64,000 nt of DNA from Flavobacterium psychrolimnae (GTDB lineage Bacteria; Bacteroidota; Bacteroidia; Flavobacteriales; Flavobacteriaceae). The position numbers and the translations under genes are program-made. Under the pieces are notes generated by a model. It saw only the letters and a program-made list of their open reading frames with translations, did no database searches and was not told the DNA's origin. This document shows positions 52,342 through 62,424 of this stretch, one piece after another. Every line of letters starts with the position of its first letter. The stretch's first letter is position 1. Location: positions 1 to 64,000 of the forward strand of contig NZ_QNUX01000005.1 in NCBI RefSeq assembly GCF_003312425.1, read 5' to 3'.

Positions 52342-53025
52342 ATGAATTCAAAAAAAATAATATTTCTTGTTTTACTTTTTTTTGTAAGCATCACAGGTGT
52401 TTTTGCTCATGGTGTCGATGAAAATACACAAACTTTTTTGTCAGGAAATGATGGCGTTGCTTTTGGCCCATTTCTTTATATTGGTGCAAAACATATGCTT
52501 ACGGGTTACGATCATTTGCTTTTTTTAGTTGGCGTTATCTTTTTCCTTTATCGCCCAAAAGAAGTGCTACTTTATGTAAGTTTCTTTACAATTGGTCATA
52601 GTGCAACATTGTTGTTTGGCGTTATGAGTAATATATCAATTAATTCGTATTTAATTGATGCCATCATTGCACTATCAATAGTGTATAAAGGTTTTGATAA
52701 TTTAGGTGGTTTCAAAAGATTTTTCGGGAAACAGCCCAATACAAAAGCAGCCGTTTTAATTTTCGGATTGTTTCACGGGTTTGGGTTAGCCAGCAAATTA
52801 CAAGATTTCAAATTTGAAAAAGAAGGATTGTTTACCAATCTGCTTGGATTCAACATTGGGGTCGAAATTGGTCAGTTTATAGCATTAACTTTTGTGTTAA
52901 TCCTTATTACAATATGGCGCAGATACCCGAGTTTCATGAAATTTTCAACATTCACAAATACCATGCTTATTGCTGCTGGATTTGTCTTATTAGGGTATCA
53001 ATTAACAGGTTATTTTACATCTTAA
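52342..53025 (+). CDS. HupE/UreJ-family membrane protein
   Basis: The protein has 227 residues with a signal peptide-like start (FFVSITGVFAHG) and five or six membrane helices. The family signature GAKHMLTGYDHLLFLVGVIF (about 49-68) has the His and Asp residues thought to bind nickel or cobalt in HupE/UreJ permeases. A further motif FTIGHSATLLFGV follows, then LFGLFHGFGLASKLQ. HupE proteins import Ni/Co or related ions. In this operon it may control which metal reaches the RND pump; this supports a Ni/Co/Zn theme for the operon. Confidence 0.9.
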   Translation: MNSKKIIFLVLLFFVSITGVFAHGVDENTQTFLSGNDGVAFGPFLYIGAKHMLTGYDHLLFLVGVIFFLYRPKEVLLYVSFFTIGHSATLLFGVMSNISINSYLIDAIIALSIVYKGFDNLGGFKRFFGKQPNTKAAVLIFGLFHGFGLASKLQDFKFEKEGLFTNLLGFNIGVEIGQFIALTFVLILITIWRRYPSFMKFSTFTNTMLIAAGFVLLGYQLTGYFTS

Positions 53026-53037
53026 AAAAATTAAACA

Positions 53038-53661
53038 ATGTCAGAAATAAATCATCAAATAGTAGAAAAAAAAGAAATTATCAAAGCAGTCTTATTTGCA
53101 TTGGTATTAGGGATAGTCATTTTAGTTAGTGCCGTTTTACCCGCTGAATATGGAATCGACCCAATAGGAACAGGGAAATTGTTCGGTTTCAGTAAGCTTT
53201 ATGTGCCAGAGGATGCTCCTGATGGCTTAGCAACAACAACCGGGAAAACATTTCCTCTAATAAAAATGGAAAAAGCAGGTTCTGGACCAGAAGTAAAAAG
53301 ACCAGTCGAGGCGGATAATCCTATTCCAGAAAAGCAATACGCAGAAAGAGAAGATACGGTTGAAGTAATTGTTCCTGCAGGAAAAGGGATTGAATATAAA
53401 ACCTATATGCTAAAAGGCGGAAAAATGAAATACGAATGGAAAACTAATGATGGAACCGTTTATTTAGATTTTCACGGTGAAGTAAAACAGGCAAAGGCAG
53501 TTAATGATGTCTATTTTGAAAGTTACACACTTGCTTATTCCAATAATATGGTAGGAACTTTTTATGCTCCTTTTGAAGGAAAGCATGGATGGTTTTTTAG
53601 GAATAATGAAAATAAAGATATTACAGTTACTCTAAAATTAAAAGGTCAATATTCAATGTAA
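53038..53661 (+). CDS. Inner-membrane-anchored periplasmic protein, function unknown
   Basis: The protein has 207 residues with one membrane helix near the N-terminus (about 18-37, VLFALVLGIVILVSAVLPAE) and a beta-rich periplasmic domain (VEVIVPAGKGIEYKTYMLKG, VYLDFHGEVKQ, GTFYAPFEGKHGWFFRNNEN). The family is known to me only as a membrane-anchor protein seen beside CusA-type genes. It sits 30 nt before the CusA-TolC fusion and 12 nt after hupE, so it is probably made with both. No metal cluster is evident. Confidence 0.82.
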   Translation: MSEINHQIVEKKEIIKAVLFALVLGIVILVSAVLPAEYGIDPIGTGKLFGFSKLYVPEDAPDGLATTTGKTFPLIKMEKAGSGPEVKRPVEADNPIPEKQYAEREDTVEVIVPAGKGIEYKTYMLKGGKMKYEWKTNDGTVYLDFHGEVKQAKAVNDVYFESYTLAYSNNMVGTFYAPFEGKHGWFFRNNENKDITVTLKLKGQYSM

Positions 53662-53690
53662 CTATTGACTAACCATTAATCTTACTAATT

Positions 53691-56600
53691 ATGCTAAATA
53701 AAATTATTGAGTTTTCAATCAAAAACAAACTCATTATTGGACTATTTATTTTTGCGCTCATCGGATATGGGAGTTATCAATTTACCAAATTACCAATCGA
53801 TGCGGTTCCTGATATTACAGATAATCAAGTTCAGGTAATCACTTCAGCACCATCATTGGGTGCAACCGATATTGAACGACTGATTACTTTTCCAATTGAA
53901 CAAGCGAATAGTAATATTCCTGGATTGAAAGAAATTCGTAGTTTCTCTCGTTTTGGCTTATCAGTGGTTACCATTGTTTTTAATGATGCAACGGATGTTT
54001 ACTGGGCAAGACAACAAGTAACAGAACGATTAAGCGCTGTTAAAGACCAAATTCCCAAAGGTATTGGAGATCCAGTTCTTGCACCGGTAACAACAGGACT
54101 AGGCGAAATTTATCAATATGCTGTTCGAACCAAACCCGGTTACGAAAAAAAATACGATGTAACCGAGTTGAGAACCATTCAGGATTGGATTGTTCGCCGT
54201 CAATTATTAGGAGTTGAAGGTGTTGCAGAAGTAAGTAGTTTCGGTGGAAAATTGAAACAATTTGAAATTGCCGTTGACCCAAATAAATTGCAATCCTTTA
54301 ATATTACTATTACTGATGTTTTTACTGCTTTAGAAAAAAACAATCAAAATACAGGTGGTGCTTATATCGAAAAAGGACCTAAAGTTTTGTACATCAGAAG
54401 TGAAGGGTTAATTAATACTATCGAAAATATTAAAGATATTTCTATTAAAAATACCAGTAGCGGAAGTCCTTTATTTATTCGTGATGTAGCTGATGTACGA
54501 ATTGGAAGTGCTATCCGTTACGGAGCAATGACTTTTAATAAAAAAGGAGTTCAATCTGGTGAAGTTTCGGGTGCAGTAGTAATGATGTTAAAAGGAGCCA
54601 ATAGTAATGTGGTTATTAAAAACATTAAGGATCGTATTGCACAAATCGAAAAAACATTACCCGAAGGCGTTATTCTGGAGCCATTTCTAGACCGAACCAA
54701 AATGGTCAATAATTCCATTTCAACAGTGGAAAAAAACTTATTGGAAGGAGCATTAATTGTACTTTTTGTTCTTATTTTATTTTTAGGAAATATAAGAGCA
54801 GGCTTAATCGTAGCATCAGTTATTCCATTGGCGATGCTGATAGCGGTCATACTGATGAATATTTTTGGGGTGAGCGGTAATTTAATGAGTCTAGGGGCAC
54901 TAGATTTTGGATTAATTGTGGATGGGGCAGTTATTATTGTTGAAGCGTGTTTGTTTAGTTTACACAGCAGGAAAACGTCTAAAATATCACAGCAAGAAAT
55001 GGACAGCACCGTATTAAATACGTCAATAAAAATGCGTAATGTTTCCGTATTTGGAGAGTTGATTATATTAATCGTGTACATTCCCATTTTTACTTTGCGG
55101 GGTATTGAAGGGAAAATGTTTTTACCAATGGCACAAACCATTGCATTTGCATTATTTGGTGCTTTTATATTGTCGCTGACTTATGTTCCGATGATGACCG
55201 CTTTATTTTTGAATAAAAATATATCTCACAAAAAAACTTTTTCAGATAGAATGATGGAAAAATTAGAAAATTTCTACCAACCTCTTCTGAACAAAGCATT
55301 AGGAATTCCAAGAACAATTATCGGTGCAACTTTGGGATTATTTGTTTTAGCGCTGATTACACTTTCGTTCATGGGTGGCGAATTTATGCCCTCGTTAGAA
55401 GAAGGAGATTTTGCTGTAGAAACAAGGGTTTTGCCGGGAAGTAATTTGCAAACTTCAATGACTGCAATTTCACAAGGCGCAAAAATACTAATAGAAAAAT
55501 TTCCGGAAGTGGAGAAAATAGTAGGCAAAACAGGAAGTAGCGAAGTGCCAACTGATCCAATGCCCATTGATGCCAGTGATATGATGATTATTTTAAAGGA
55601 CAAAAGCGAATGGACTTCTGCCAAAACTTTTGATGAATTATCAGAAAAAATGGCAAAGGAATTGGAAGCCGTTCCAGGTGTTTCTTATGGTTTTCAATAT
55701 CCGGTACAAATGCGTTTTAATGAATTGATGACAGGAGCAAGACAAGATGTAGTCTGTAAAATATTTGGAGAAAATTTAGACACACTGGCTTTGTACGCCA
55801 ATAAATTAGGTAAAATTGTAAATACAGTAGAAGGAACTTCAAACCTATATGTAGAAACCGTTACTGGAATGCCTCAAGTAGTAATTGACTACAACAGAGC
55901 TTCCATTGCACAATACGGTTTGAACATTCAGGATATCAATCGAATTGTAAACACCGCATTTGCAGGACAAAGCACTGGGGTTGTTTACGAAGGTGAAAAA
56001 CGATTTGATTTAGTTGTTCGTTTAACAGGCGAAAAACGTCAGGATTTGGTGGATGTTCAAAATTTACTAATACCAACGTCCACTGGTTCGCAAATTCCTC
56101 TATCTCAATTGGCCAAAGTTGAAATTACTGAAGGCCCAAATCAAATACAAAGAGAAGATGCCAAACGTAGAATTGTAGTTGGTTTTAATGTTCGAGGTCG
56201 TGATGTGCAAAGCATCGTAAAAGAATTACAAGGTAAAGTCGAAGCTCAAATAAAATTTCCTGCGGGCTACTATCCTACGTATGGCGGTGCTTTTGAAAAC
56301 TTAAACGAAGCCAAAAATCGTTTGATGATTGCTGTTCCAGTTTCATTACTATTAATATTTATTTTGCTCTATTTCGCATTCAATTCCGTAAAACAAGGAT
56401 TATTGATTTATTCCGCAATCCCGCTTTCTGCAATTGGAGGTATTTTCTTTTTAGCGATGCGGGGAATGCCGTTTAGCATTAGTGCCGGAGTTGGTTTTAT
56501 TGCTTTATTTGGTGTAGCGGTTCTGAATGGTTTAGTATTGATTGCAGAATTCAATAGCATACGAAAATCGGGTGAAACCGATTTAAAAGCGATTGTTTTA

Positions 56601-58031
56601 CAAGGTACCAAAATACGTTTACGACCAGTTTTAATGACTGCATTTGTAGCATCATTAGGCTTTTTACCCATGGCATTAAGCAATGGTTCTGGTGCAGAAG
56701 TACAAAAACCTTTGGCAACTGTGGTAATTGGAGGTCTGTTGATTGCAACGTTCTTAACATTATTTGTTTTACCAATTTTATATATCATGTTTGAAAAAGG
56801 AATTAATTTAAAACCAAAAAAGATAAAATCAATTACAACAATCATGGTATTGGGACTGCTTTTTTCTTTTCAAAGTACTGATGCTCAGGAAATAATTTCA
56901 ATTGATAAAGCGATTGAAACGGCTCTTTCAAACAATATAAAAATTAAAAACGAAAAACTAAATTCAGAGTACTTGCAAAAAATGACCAAAACAGGCTATG
57001 ATATTTCCAACACGGGAATTATTGGGGAATTCGGTCAGTTTAACAGCAATGCAAATGATGTGAAAATTGGTATTTCGCAAAGCATAAAATTCCCAACCGT
57101 TTACAAAAGGCAGAAACAACTTTTAATAGAAGAAGCCAAAAAAGGACAATGGAACGAAGCTTTGCAAAGAAAGGAATTGACTAGACAGGTAACAATCGTG
57201 TTTTACGAAATGATGTATCTAAAAGAAAAGGAAAAGTTGTTGTTAAAAAGTGATAGTATTTATTCCGAATTTTTAAGGAAAACAGCGCTTCGTTTTGACA
57301 AAGGCGAAAGTAATATATTAGAAAAAGCAACCGCTGAAAACCAATCTGGACAAATAAAAATTCAACTTCTGGAATTACAAAGTGATTATAAAATAATACA
57401 ATCGCAATTAAAGTATTTACTTAATACTGATAAAGACTTTGTCCCAGTTTCAGATAAATTAAAAATGGATTTTACCGAAAATTTAGATAAAAATGCTATT
57501 GGCAATCAACCCAGTATAAAATTATTTGAGCAAGAAGTAAATAGTAGCAAAGCTGAAATTTCACTTGAAAAATCTAAAAAATTGCCCGAATTAATTGGTG
57601 GTGTTTATTACCAGACTTTCAAAACAAATGCGGAGTTTCAAAACAGTTATAATGGTGTTTACGGACAATTTGGAGTGGCAATTCCGTTATTCAATGCGGC
57701 AATAAATAATAAGAAAAAAGCATTAGAGATAAACACCCAAATTGCCGAAAATAATTTAAATAATGAAAAACTAAAACTGGAAAGTAAGAATCAGGAATTA
57801 GTCCAAGAATATAAAAAACAGAAAGAAACTATTGCCTATTTTGAAAGTCAAGCCTTGAAAAATGTTGATTTGGTAACCAAAGCTGCTAATGATAAATTTA
57901 TCAATGGTGACATCAATTATCTGGAATGGGTAATGCTTATTAATCAAAGCACAGGAATTCAAAGTGATTATATTGAAGCGGTTAGAAAATTGAATATAAG
58001 TATAATAGAAATCAATGCATTAACTAATTAA
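53691..58031 (+). CDS. CusA/CzcA-type RND pump fused to TolC-like channel (second fusion)
   Basis: The protein has 1446 residues with the same architecture as the protein at 10273: RND permease (1 to about 1040; AVPDITDNQVQVITSAPSL, GALDFGLIVDGAVIIVEA, GGEFMPSLEEGDFAVETRVL), then a hydrophobic stretch ending SFQSTDAQ (about 1045-1065) and a TolC/OEP domain (IDKAIETALSNNIKIKNEKL, coiled-coil, GVYGQFGVAIPLFNAA). The two fusions have clearly diverged, so they are separate systems. The TM4 Asp residues and the HupE neighbour fit a divalent ion such as Zn, Co or Ni. The adaptor is encoded at 60082, separated from it by the ATPase at 58135. Confidence 0.95.
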   Translation: MLNKIIEFSIKNKLIIGLFIFALIGYGSYQFTKLPIDAVPDITDNQVQVITSAPSLGATDIERLITFPIEQANSNIPGLKEIRSFSRFGLSVVTIVFNDATDVYWARQQVTERLSAVKDQIPKGIGDPVLAPVTTGLGEIYQYAVRTKPGYEKKYDVTELRTIQDWIVRRQLLGVEGVAEVSSFGGKLKQFEIAVDPNKLQSFNITITDVFTALEKNNQNTGGAYIEKGPKVLYIRSEGLINTIENIKDISIKNTSSGSPLFIRDVADVRIGSAIRYGAMTFNKKGVQSGEVSGAVVMMLKGANSNVVIKNIKDRIAQIEKTLPEGVILEPFLDRTKMVNNSISTVEKNLLEGALIVLFVLILFLGNIRAGLIVASVIPLAMLIAVILMNIFGVSGNLMSLGALDFGLIVDGAVIIVEACLFSLHSRKTSKISQQEMDSTVLNTSIKMRNVSVFGELIILIVYIPIFTLRGIEGKMFLPMAQTIAFALFGAFILSLTYVPMMTALFLNKNISHKKTFSDRMMEKLENFYQPLLNKALGIPRTIIGATLGLFVLALITLSFMGGEFMPSLEEGDFAVETRVLPGSNLQTSMTAISQGAKILIEKFPEVEKIVGKTGSSEVPTDPMPIDASDMMIILKDKSEWTSAKTFDELSEKMAKELEAVPGVSYGFQYPVQMRFNELMTGARQDVVCKIFGENLDTLALYANKLGKIVNTVEGTSNLYVETVTGMPQVVIDYNRASIAQYGLNIQDINRIVNTAFAGQSTGVVYEGEKRFDLVVRLTGEKRQDLVDVQNLLIPTSTGSQIPLSQLAKVEITEGPNQIQREDAKRRIVVGFNVRGRDVQSIVKELQGKVEAQIKFPAGYYPTYGGAFENLNEAKNRLMIAVPVSLLLIFILLYFAFNSVKQGLLIYSAIPLSAIGGIFFLAMRGMPFSISAGVGFIALFGVAVLNGLVLIAEFNSIRKSGETDLKAIVLQGTKIRLRPVLMTAFVASLGFLPMALSNGSGAEVQKPLATVVIGGLLIATFLTLFVLPILYIMFEKGINLKPKKIKSITTIMVLGLLFSFQSTDAQEIISIDKAIETALSNNIKIKNEKLNSEYLQKMTKTGYDISNTGIIGEFGQFNSNANDVKIGISQSIKFPTVYKRQKQLLIEEAKKGQWNEALQRKELTRQVTIVFYEMMYLKEKEKLLLKSDSIYSEFLRKTALRFDKGESNILEKATAENQSGQIKIQLLELQSDYKIIQSQLKYLLNTDKDFVPVSDKLKMDFTENLDKNAIGNQPSIKLFEQEVNSSKAEISLEKSKKLPELIGGVYYQTFKTNAEFQNSYNGVYGQFGVAIPLFNAAINNKKKALEINTQIAENNLNNEKLKLESKNQELVQEYKKQKETIAYFESQALKNVDLVTKAANDKFINGDINYLEWVMLINQSTGIQSDYIEAVRKLNISIIEINALTN

Positions 58032-58134
58032 AATAGTTTAATTATGAAATGAGCATGACCGTAATTGGGGTCGCAAGCGCCAATGATGATATGCGAATTA
58101 CATATGACCGATAAAAAACAATAAATATCAACAT

Positions 58135-59979
58135 ATGAATTATACACAAACCTTTTTTTCGCGACAGTTCCTTTGGGAAATTGTACGGATCATAACAGTG
58201 GGAATAGCCTGTTTATTATTTTATTTCGATGTTATTCTATTACCCATTTTGATAGCCGCAATGGCTTTCGGTCTTTATTCGTTAGTAAAAACTGCGGTAC
58301 TGGATATCATAAAAGAAAGAAAAACAGGTACCGAATTGTTTATAACCATAGCGGTCATAATTTCAGTTCTTGGCAAAGAATATTTGGCTGGTGCTGTCGT
58401 GCTTATGATCATCCTCATTGCAGAATATATTGCAAGTGCGAGCACTGAAAAAGCGAGAGCATCTATAAAAGAGTTGATTGGTTCCGTGCCTAAAACGGCA
58501 ATAGTAAAAAAAGACAATCAGGAATCCGTAGTGCAAATAACCGATTTAAAAATCGGTGATATTGTTCTGGTAAAAGCTGGAGAAAAAATCCCTGTTGATG
58601 GCAAAGTGATTGGCGGATCAGGTTCTGTGAATCAGGCACCAATAACCGGCGAAAGCGTACCTCAAGAAAAAACAGCGGGAAGTGAAGCATTTGCCGGAAC
58701 CATACTGGAATTAGGTGCGCTAGATATAGAAATGACTAAAGCAGGATTAGACACCGTTTTTTCGCGTATTATAGCCTTGGTGGAAGAGGCAGAAAGCCAG
58801 CAAGCACCTATTGAAAAATTCACAGATAAAGTGGCTTCATGGCTTATTCCGGTGGTATTTATTTTTGTTGGTACTGTTTACTTTTTTACCCGTGATGTCA
58901 AACTGGTGATTGCATTGCTGATTTTTACTTCCCCTGCCGAATTAGGTTTGGCAACACCGCTTGTGACCATTGCGGCAATTGCTCGTGCAGCGAGAGAAGG
59001 TATTTTGATAAAAGGAGGTTTGTTTTTAGAAGAGCTTGCTAAAGTAACTACCATTGTTTTTGATAAAACAGGGACATTAACCGTTGGAAGTCCTATTGTG
59101 AATACCGTTGAAATAATAGATCCTGCTTATAATGAAAACCAATTGGTTCAATTTGCTGCTAATGTTGACCGTCGTTCCAGCCATCCATTAGCAAAAGCAA
59201 TCTTAAGCTATGCGGATCAATTAAAACTTACCTATGGCGAGCCTGAAAATTTCGAGGTGGTAAAAGGACGGGGTGTTTCCGCAAAAATAGATGGCAAATC
59301 GGTTTTATTAGGGAACAAGCTCTTTATGGAAGAAAGTAAAGTACCGGTGTCGAAATCCTCAGAAAATAGTACCGATACTGCTATTTATCTTTCAGTTGAC
59401 AATAAATTGGCGTGTATCTTTTATATATCCGATGCGATACGCGAAGGTGCAAAAGAAATGATTGAAGGTTTAAGAAAAAGTGGAATTGAAAACATAATTA
59501 TGCTTACCGGTGATAATCCTGAAACTGCCAAGCACGTTGCCAATCAGATAGGAATTACCGATTACAGAGCAAATTTATTGCCCGAAGACAAAATCAATAT
59601 TATAAAAGAATTGCAAAAAGAAGGTTCAAAAGTAGCAATGGTCGGTGATGGGATTAATGATGCGCCTGCTTTAGTTCAGGCAAATATAGGCATAGCAATG
59701 GGTGCTATGGGAACCGAAGCAGCAATGGAAGCAGCCGACATCGTTCTGATGCAGGATAAGTTGGAAAAAATCGCAAAGGCTCGTGCTATTAGTAAAAGAG
59801 CCTATCGAACCATTCGTGAAAATATTTTTGTGGGAGTTGGCGTTGTTCATGTGATTGGAATTACCCTTGTCTTGCTTAAAATAATTGGACCAATTGAAGC
59901 AGCTGCTATTCATTTGCTTCCTGACACTTTAGTTTTTATTAATTCCGTAAAACTCCTTCGCGTTAAGATTGATGCCTAA
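58135..59979 (+). CDS. P1B-like metal ATPase lacking the Cys metal site (SPAEL instead of CPCAL)
   Basis: The protein has 614 residues and no N-terminal metal-binding domain. The catalytic core is intact: TGES, D310-KTGT, SSHPLA, GDGINDAPALVQANIGIAMG. The membrane metal motif, normally CPCALGLATP, reads S266-P-A-E269-LGLATP, with no cysteine. The C-terminal helix has an Asp (D597, LLPDTLVFINSVKLL) at the place of the Asp in Zn-ATPases. Ser/Glu ligands suggest a harder divalent ion (Co, Ni, Mn, Fe or Mg) rather than Cu or Cd. It sits inside the third RND operon. A small hairpin (58064-58084) lies in the 103-nt spacer before it. Confidence 0.92.
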   Translation: MNYTQTFFSRQFLWEIVRIITVGIACLLFYFDVILLPILIAAMAFGLYSLVKTAVLDIIKERKTGTELFITIAVIISVLGKEYLAGAVVLMIILIAEYIASASTEKARASIKELIGSVPKTAIVKKDNQESVVQITDLKIGDIVLVKAGEKIPVDGKVIGGSGSVNQAPITGESVPQEKTAGSEAFAGTILELGALDIEMTKAGLDTVFSRIIALVEEAESQQAPIEKFTDKVASWLIPVVFIFVGTVYFFTRDVKLVIALLIFTSPAELGLATPLVTIAAIARAAREGILIKGGLFLEELAKVTTIVFDKTGTLTVGSPIVNTVEIIDPAYNENQLVQFAANVDRRSSHPLAKAILSYADQLKLTYGEPENFEVVKGRGVSAKIDGKSVLLGNKLFMEESKVPVSKSSENSTDTAIYLSVDNKLACIFYISDAIREGAKEMIEGLRKSGIENIIMLTGDNPETAKHVANQIGITDYRANLLPEDKINIIKELQKEGSKVAMVGDGINDAPALVQANIGIAMGAMGTEAAMEAADIVLMQDKLEKIAKARAISKRAYRTIRENIFVGVGVVHVIGITLVLLKIIGPIEAAAIHLLPDTLVFINSVKLLRVKIDA

Positions 59980-60081
59980 CCGATTAGCAAGGGCAATGAA
60001 ATTTTAAATAACAAACACTATCTTACTATTCAAAATAAAATGAAATCGCAGATTCACAAACACCAAAATAAAAATACAATC

Positions 60082-61209
60082 ATGAGTAAAAACACAATAG
60101 TTACAATAATGGCAATAGTATTCCTTTCTTCATGTGGAGACAAGAAAACTGAAAGCCAAACAGAAGCCACTCCAACTATCGAAAACACGACAACACTTAC
60201 CGATGCACAAATAAAAAATGCAGGTATTGAAACGGGGAAAATAGAGCAAAAAGAAATTTCATCTACCTTAAAATTAAATGGAAAAATAGATGTACCGCCT
60301 CAAAATTTAGTTTCCATAAGTGTGCCGATGGGTGGTTATTTAAAATACACCAAACTTTTAGAGGGAATGTATGTAACCAAAGGACAAGTATTGTGCGTTG
60401 TAGAAGACCAGCAATACATTCAACTACAAGAAGATTACCTTTTGGCGAAAGCAAAAATAGGGTATGCAAAAGCCGAATTCGAAAGACAAAAAGAACTCAA
60501 CCGAAGCAAAGCTAGCAGCGATAAAGTATATCAACAAGCACAATCAGAATACAACTCACTATCGGTAATGGTACAATCGTATGGCGAGAAATTAAAATTC
60601 GCAGGGATAAATCCAAGTAATGTTTCTACAAAGAACATTTCAAAAAGCATCAATATTTATTCGCCAATAAGCGGTTATATTTCTAAAGTCAATGTAAATA
60701 TTGGCAAGTATGTAAACCCAAGCGATATTTTATTCGAGATTGTTAATCCTTTGGATATTCATTTGGCATTGACCGTTTTTGAAAAAGACATCAATAAATT
60801 GACTATTGGCCAATCAGTTATATCCTATACAAATACCAATCCTGAAAAAAAATATCTTGGCAAAATTATTTTAATCGGTAAGGATTTTTCCGAAAACAGA
60901 AGCACTGAAATGCATTGCCATTTTACAAATTACGACAAAGCACTTTTACCAGGAATGTATATGAATGCCGAAATAGAATTAAAAAGTCAGCAATCAAATG
61001 TATTGCCATCTGATGCTATAGTGAATTATGAAAACAAGAATTATATTTTTGTTGCCAAACAAAACAAACAATTTGAAATGAAAGAAATTAGAATTGGAAC
61101 AGCTGAAAATGGGTTTACAGAAATTCTTTCAGACGATTTGAATGAGGCGACTATTGTGATTAAAGGTGCTTATTCACTTTTGATGAAAATGAAAAATGTA
61201 GAAGAATAA
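60082..61209 (+). CDS. RND periplasmic adaptor lipoprotein (CzcB-like)
   Basis: The start is the ATG at 60082 (MSKNTIVTIMAIVFLSSC-GDKK lipobox), giving 375 residues. The adaptor core is intact: lipoyl-like halves (SISVPMGGYLKYTKLLEGMY, IYSPISGYISKVNVNIGKYV), a helical hairpin between them (about 110-165), a beta-barrel (LAKIILIGKDFSENRSTEMH type strands) and a membrane-proximal end (TIVIKGAYSLLMKMKN). It lacks HMBD domains and His-rich loops, unlike the adaptors at 14604, 35127 and 36374. It probably partners the second CusA-TolC fusion. Confidence 0.93.
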   Translation: MSKNTIVTIMAIVFLSSCGDKKTESQTEATPTIENTTTLTDAQIKNAGIETGKIEQKEISSTLKLNGKIDVPPQNLVSISVPMGGYLKYTKLLEGMYVTKGQVLCVVEDQQYIQLQEDYLLAKAKIGYAKAEFERQKELNRSKASSDKVYQQAQSEYNSLSVMVQSYGEKLKFAGINPSNVSTKNISKSINIYSPISGYISKVNVNIGKYVNPSDILFEIVNPLDIHLALTVFEKDINKLTIGQSVISYTNTNPEKKYLGKIILIGKDFSENRSTEMHCHFTNYDKALLPGMYMNAEIELKSQQSNVLPSDAIVNYENKNYIFVAKQNKQFEMKEIRIGTAENGFTEILSDDLNEATIVIKGAYSLLMKMKNVEE

Positions 61210-61226
61210 AAACGTAAATTTACAGT

Positions 61227-61955
61227 ATGGACAGAAAAGAGTTTTTAAAATCAAGTACATTGTTTGGCGCAGCTGCATTAGTGCTTCCCACTACAAATGC
61301 GTTTCCCAAAAATTTAGCTGACAATTCAATTGATAAATTAGTAGATGTCAATGGTAATTATATTCAACAGACCTTACCCTATAGCGAAAGTTTTTTAGAA
61401 CCCTATATGGATGCTGAAACCTTACATCTACATTATACTTTTCATCACGGTGGAGCAGTAAAAGGAGCGAACAAGGATTTGCAAATGATAAAAAAAGCGT
61501 TGGACGATAATAATTTGGAAACTGTAGATCTCTGGACGAAGAAATTATCCTATCATTTTTCATCACATATCTTGCATTCCATATTTTGGACAAACCTAAC
61601 TAATAAAAAAACAGCACCACAAGGCGAGTTGCTAAAGCGAATAGAGAAAAATTTTGGGAGTTTCGATAAACTTAAAATCTTAATTGCTGCTACCGCAAAA
61701 AATGTAGATGGCAATGGTTGGGGAATTTTGGCATATCAGCCATACAGCAATAGTTTGGTGATTTTACAATGCGAAAACCATGAAAAACTAACACAATGGG
61801 GTGCCATTCCTTTATTGGTTATTGATGTTTGGGAACACGCCTATTATTTAAAATACAAAAATAAACGAACCGATTTCGTGGATGCTTTGTTTAATATTAT
61901 TAATTGGGATAATGTAGCATTACGATTGAATGATGCGTTAAAATTGACATTATAA
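61227..61955 (+). CDS. Exported Fe/Mn-type superoxide dismutase
   Basis: The protein has 242 residues. The N-terminus (MDRKEFLKSSTLFGAAALVL, then PTTNAF) resembles a Tat-type signal with a single Lys-Arg region, so this is an exported form. The SOD domain begins YSESFLEPYMDAETLHLHYT, with the metal His in LHLHYTFHHGG, the helix H-x-LHSIFW and the last ligands DVWEHAYYLKYKNKR. The second metal-helix sequence is FHHGG rather than the usual KHHxAY. It protects the envelope from superoxide produced by redox-active metals. It lies 17 nt after the adaptor gene. Confidence 0.88.
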   Translation: MDRKEFLKSSTLFGAAALVLPTTNAFPKNLADNSIDKLVDVNGNYIQQTLPYSESFLEPYMDAETLHLHYTFHHGGAVKGANKDLQMIKKALDDNNLETVDLWTKKLSYHFSSHILHSIFWTNLTNKKTAPQGELLKRIEKNFGSFDKLKILIAATAKNVDGNGWGILAYQPYSNSLVILQCENHEKLTQWGAIPLLVIDVWEHAYYLKYKNKRTDFVDALFNIINWDNVALRLNDALKLTL

Positions 61956-61976
61956 AATTTTGAAATTAGGATATCA

Positions 61977-62012
61977 GGACAAATGAGAAAATGACTCATT
62001 TGTTCGGTTCTT
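61977..62012 (+). terminator. Intrinsic terminator after the SOD gene
   Basis: ACAAATGAG (61979-61987) pairs with CTCATTTGT (61995-62003), extended by a G-U and a G-C pair, followed by a T-rich run. It ends the third RND operon. Confidence 0.8.
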
Positions 62013-62402
62013 TTATTCATTAAATCGTTGTTAATCAAAATAAATATTATTTTCAATCACATTTATTCTTGGGGTTCGATACTCATTTTCATCAAAAAGC
62101 AATGCATTTTTCTGTATTTAAATTATTACAATTGGTTCAAGAAAACGTTTAGGACACTATTAGTAAAAAATATTAAATTAGCGTTAAACTGCAAAAATAT
62201 TAAATAAACTTTTTGGACTATCATAAAATTACTTAATTTTGATTTTCAAAACATGAATTACATCATTCAATTTAAACAAGTTAATTCAATAATTTACTTA
62301 AAAAATGGCTTAAAATTGTCATGTTGAGTTTTGTGGCAAAATCGTGGCACATTAGTTTATAAGTAGTTGAAAATGCAGTATAGGCACGGGTTCCAGCTTA
62401 TT

Positions 62403-62424
62403 GGTTCGAATCCTGCTCTCCCCA
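62403..62424 (+). other. 3' fragment of a tRNA gene (T-loop to discriminator)
   Basis: GGTTCGAATCCTGCTCTCCCCA has a T-loop (TTCGAAT, 62405-62411), a T-stem 3' side (CCTGC), an acceptor 3' strand (TCTCCCC) and discriminator A. The matching 5' part (expected to begin GGGGAGA and include GCAGG) is absent from the preceding bases. This is the usual scar where an integrative element entered at a tRNA 3' end. No integrase gene is visible nearby. Confidence 0.75.

Noticed and set aside
62148..62161. Sequence TTTAGGACACTATTAG resembling the hairpin core at 15919
   Set aside because: Only a partial match, without the C- and G-tracts or a hairpin.
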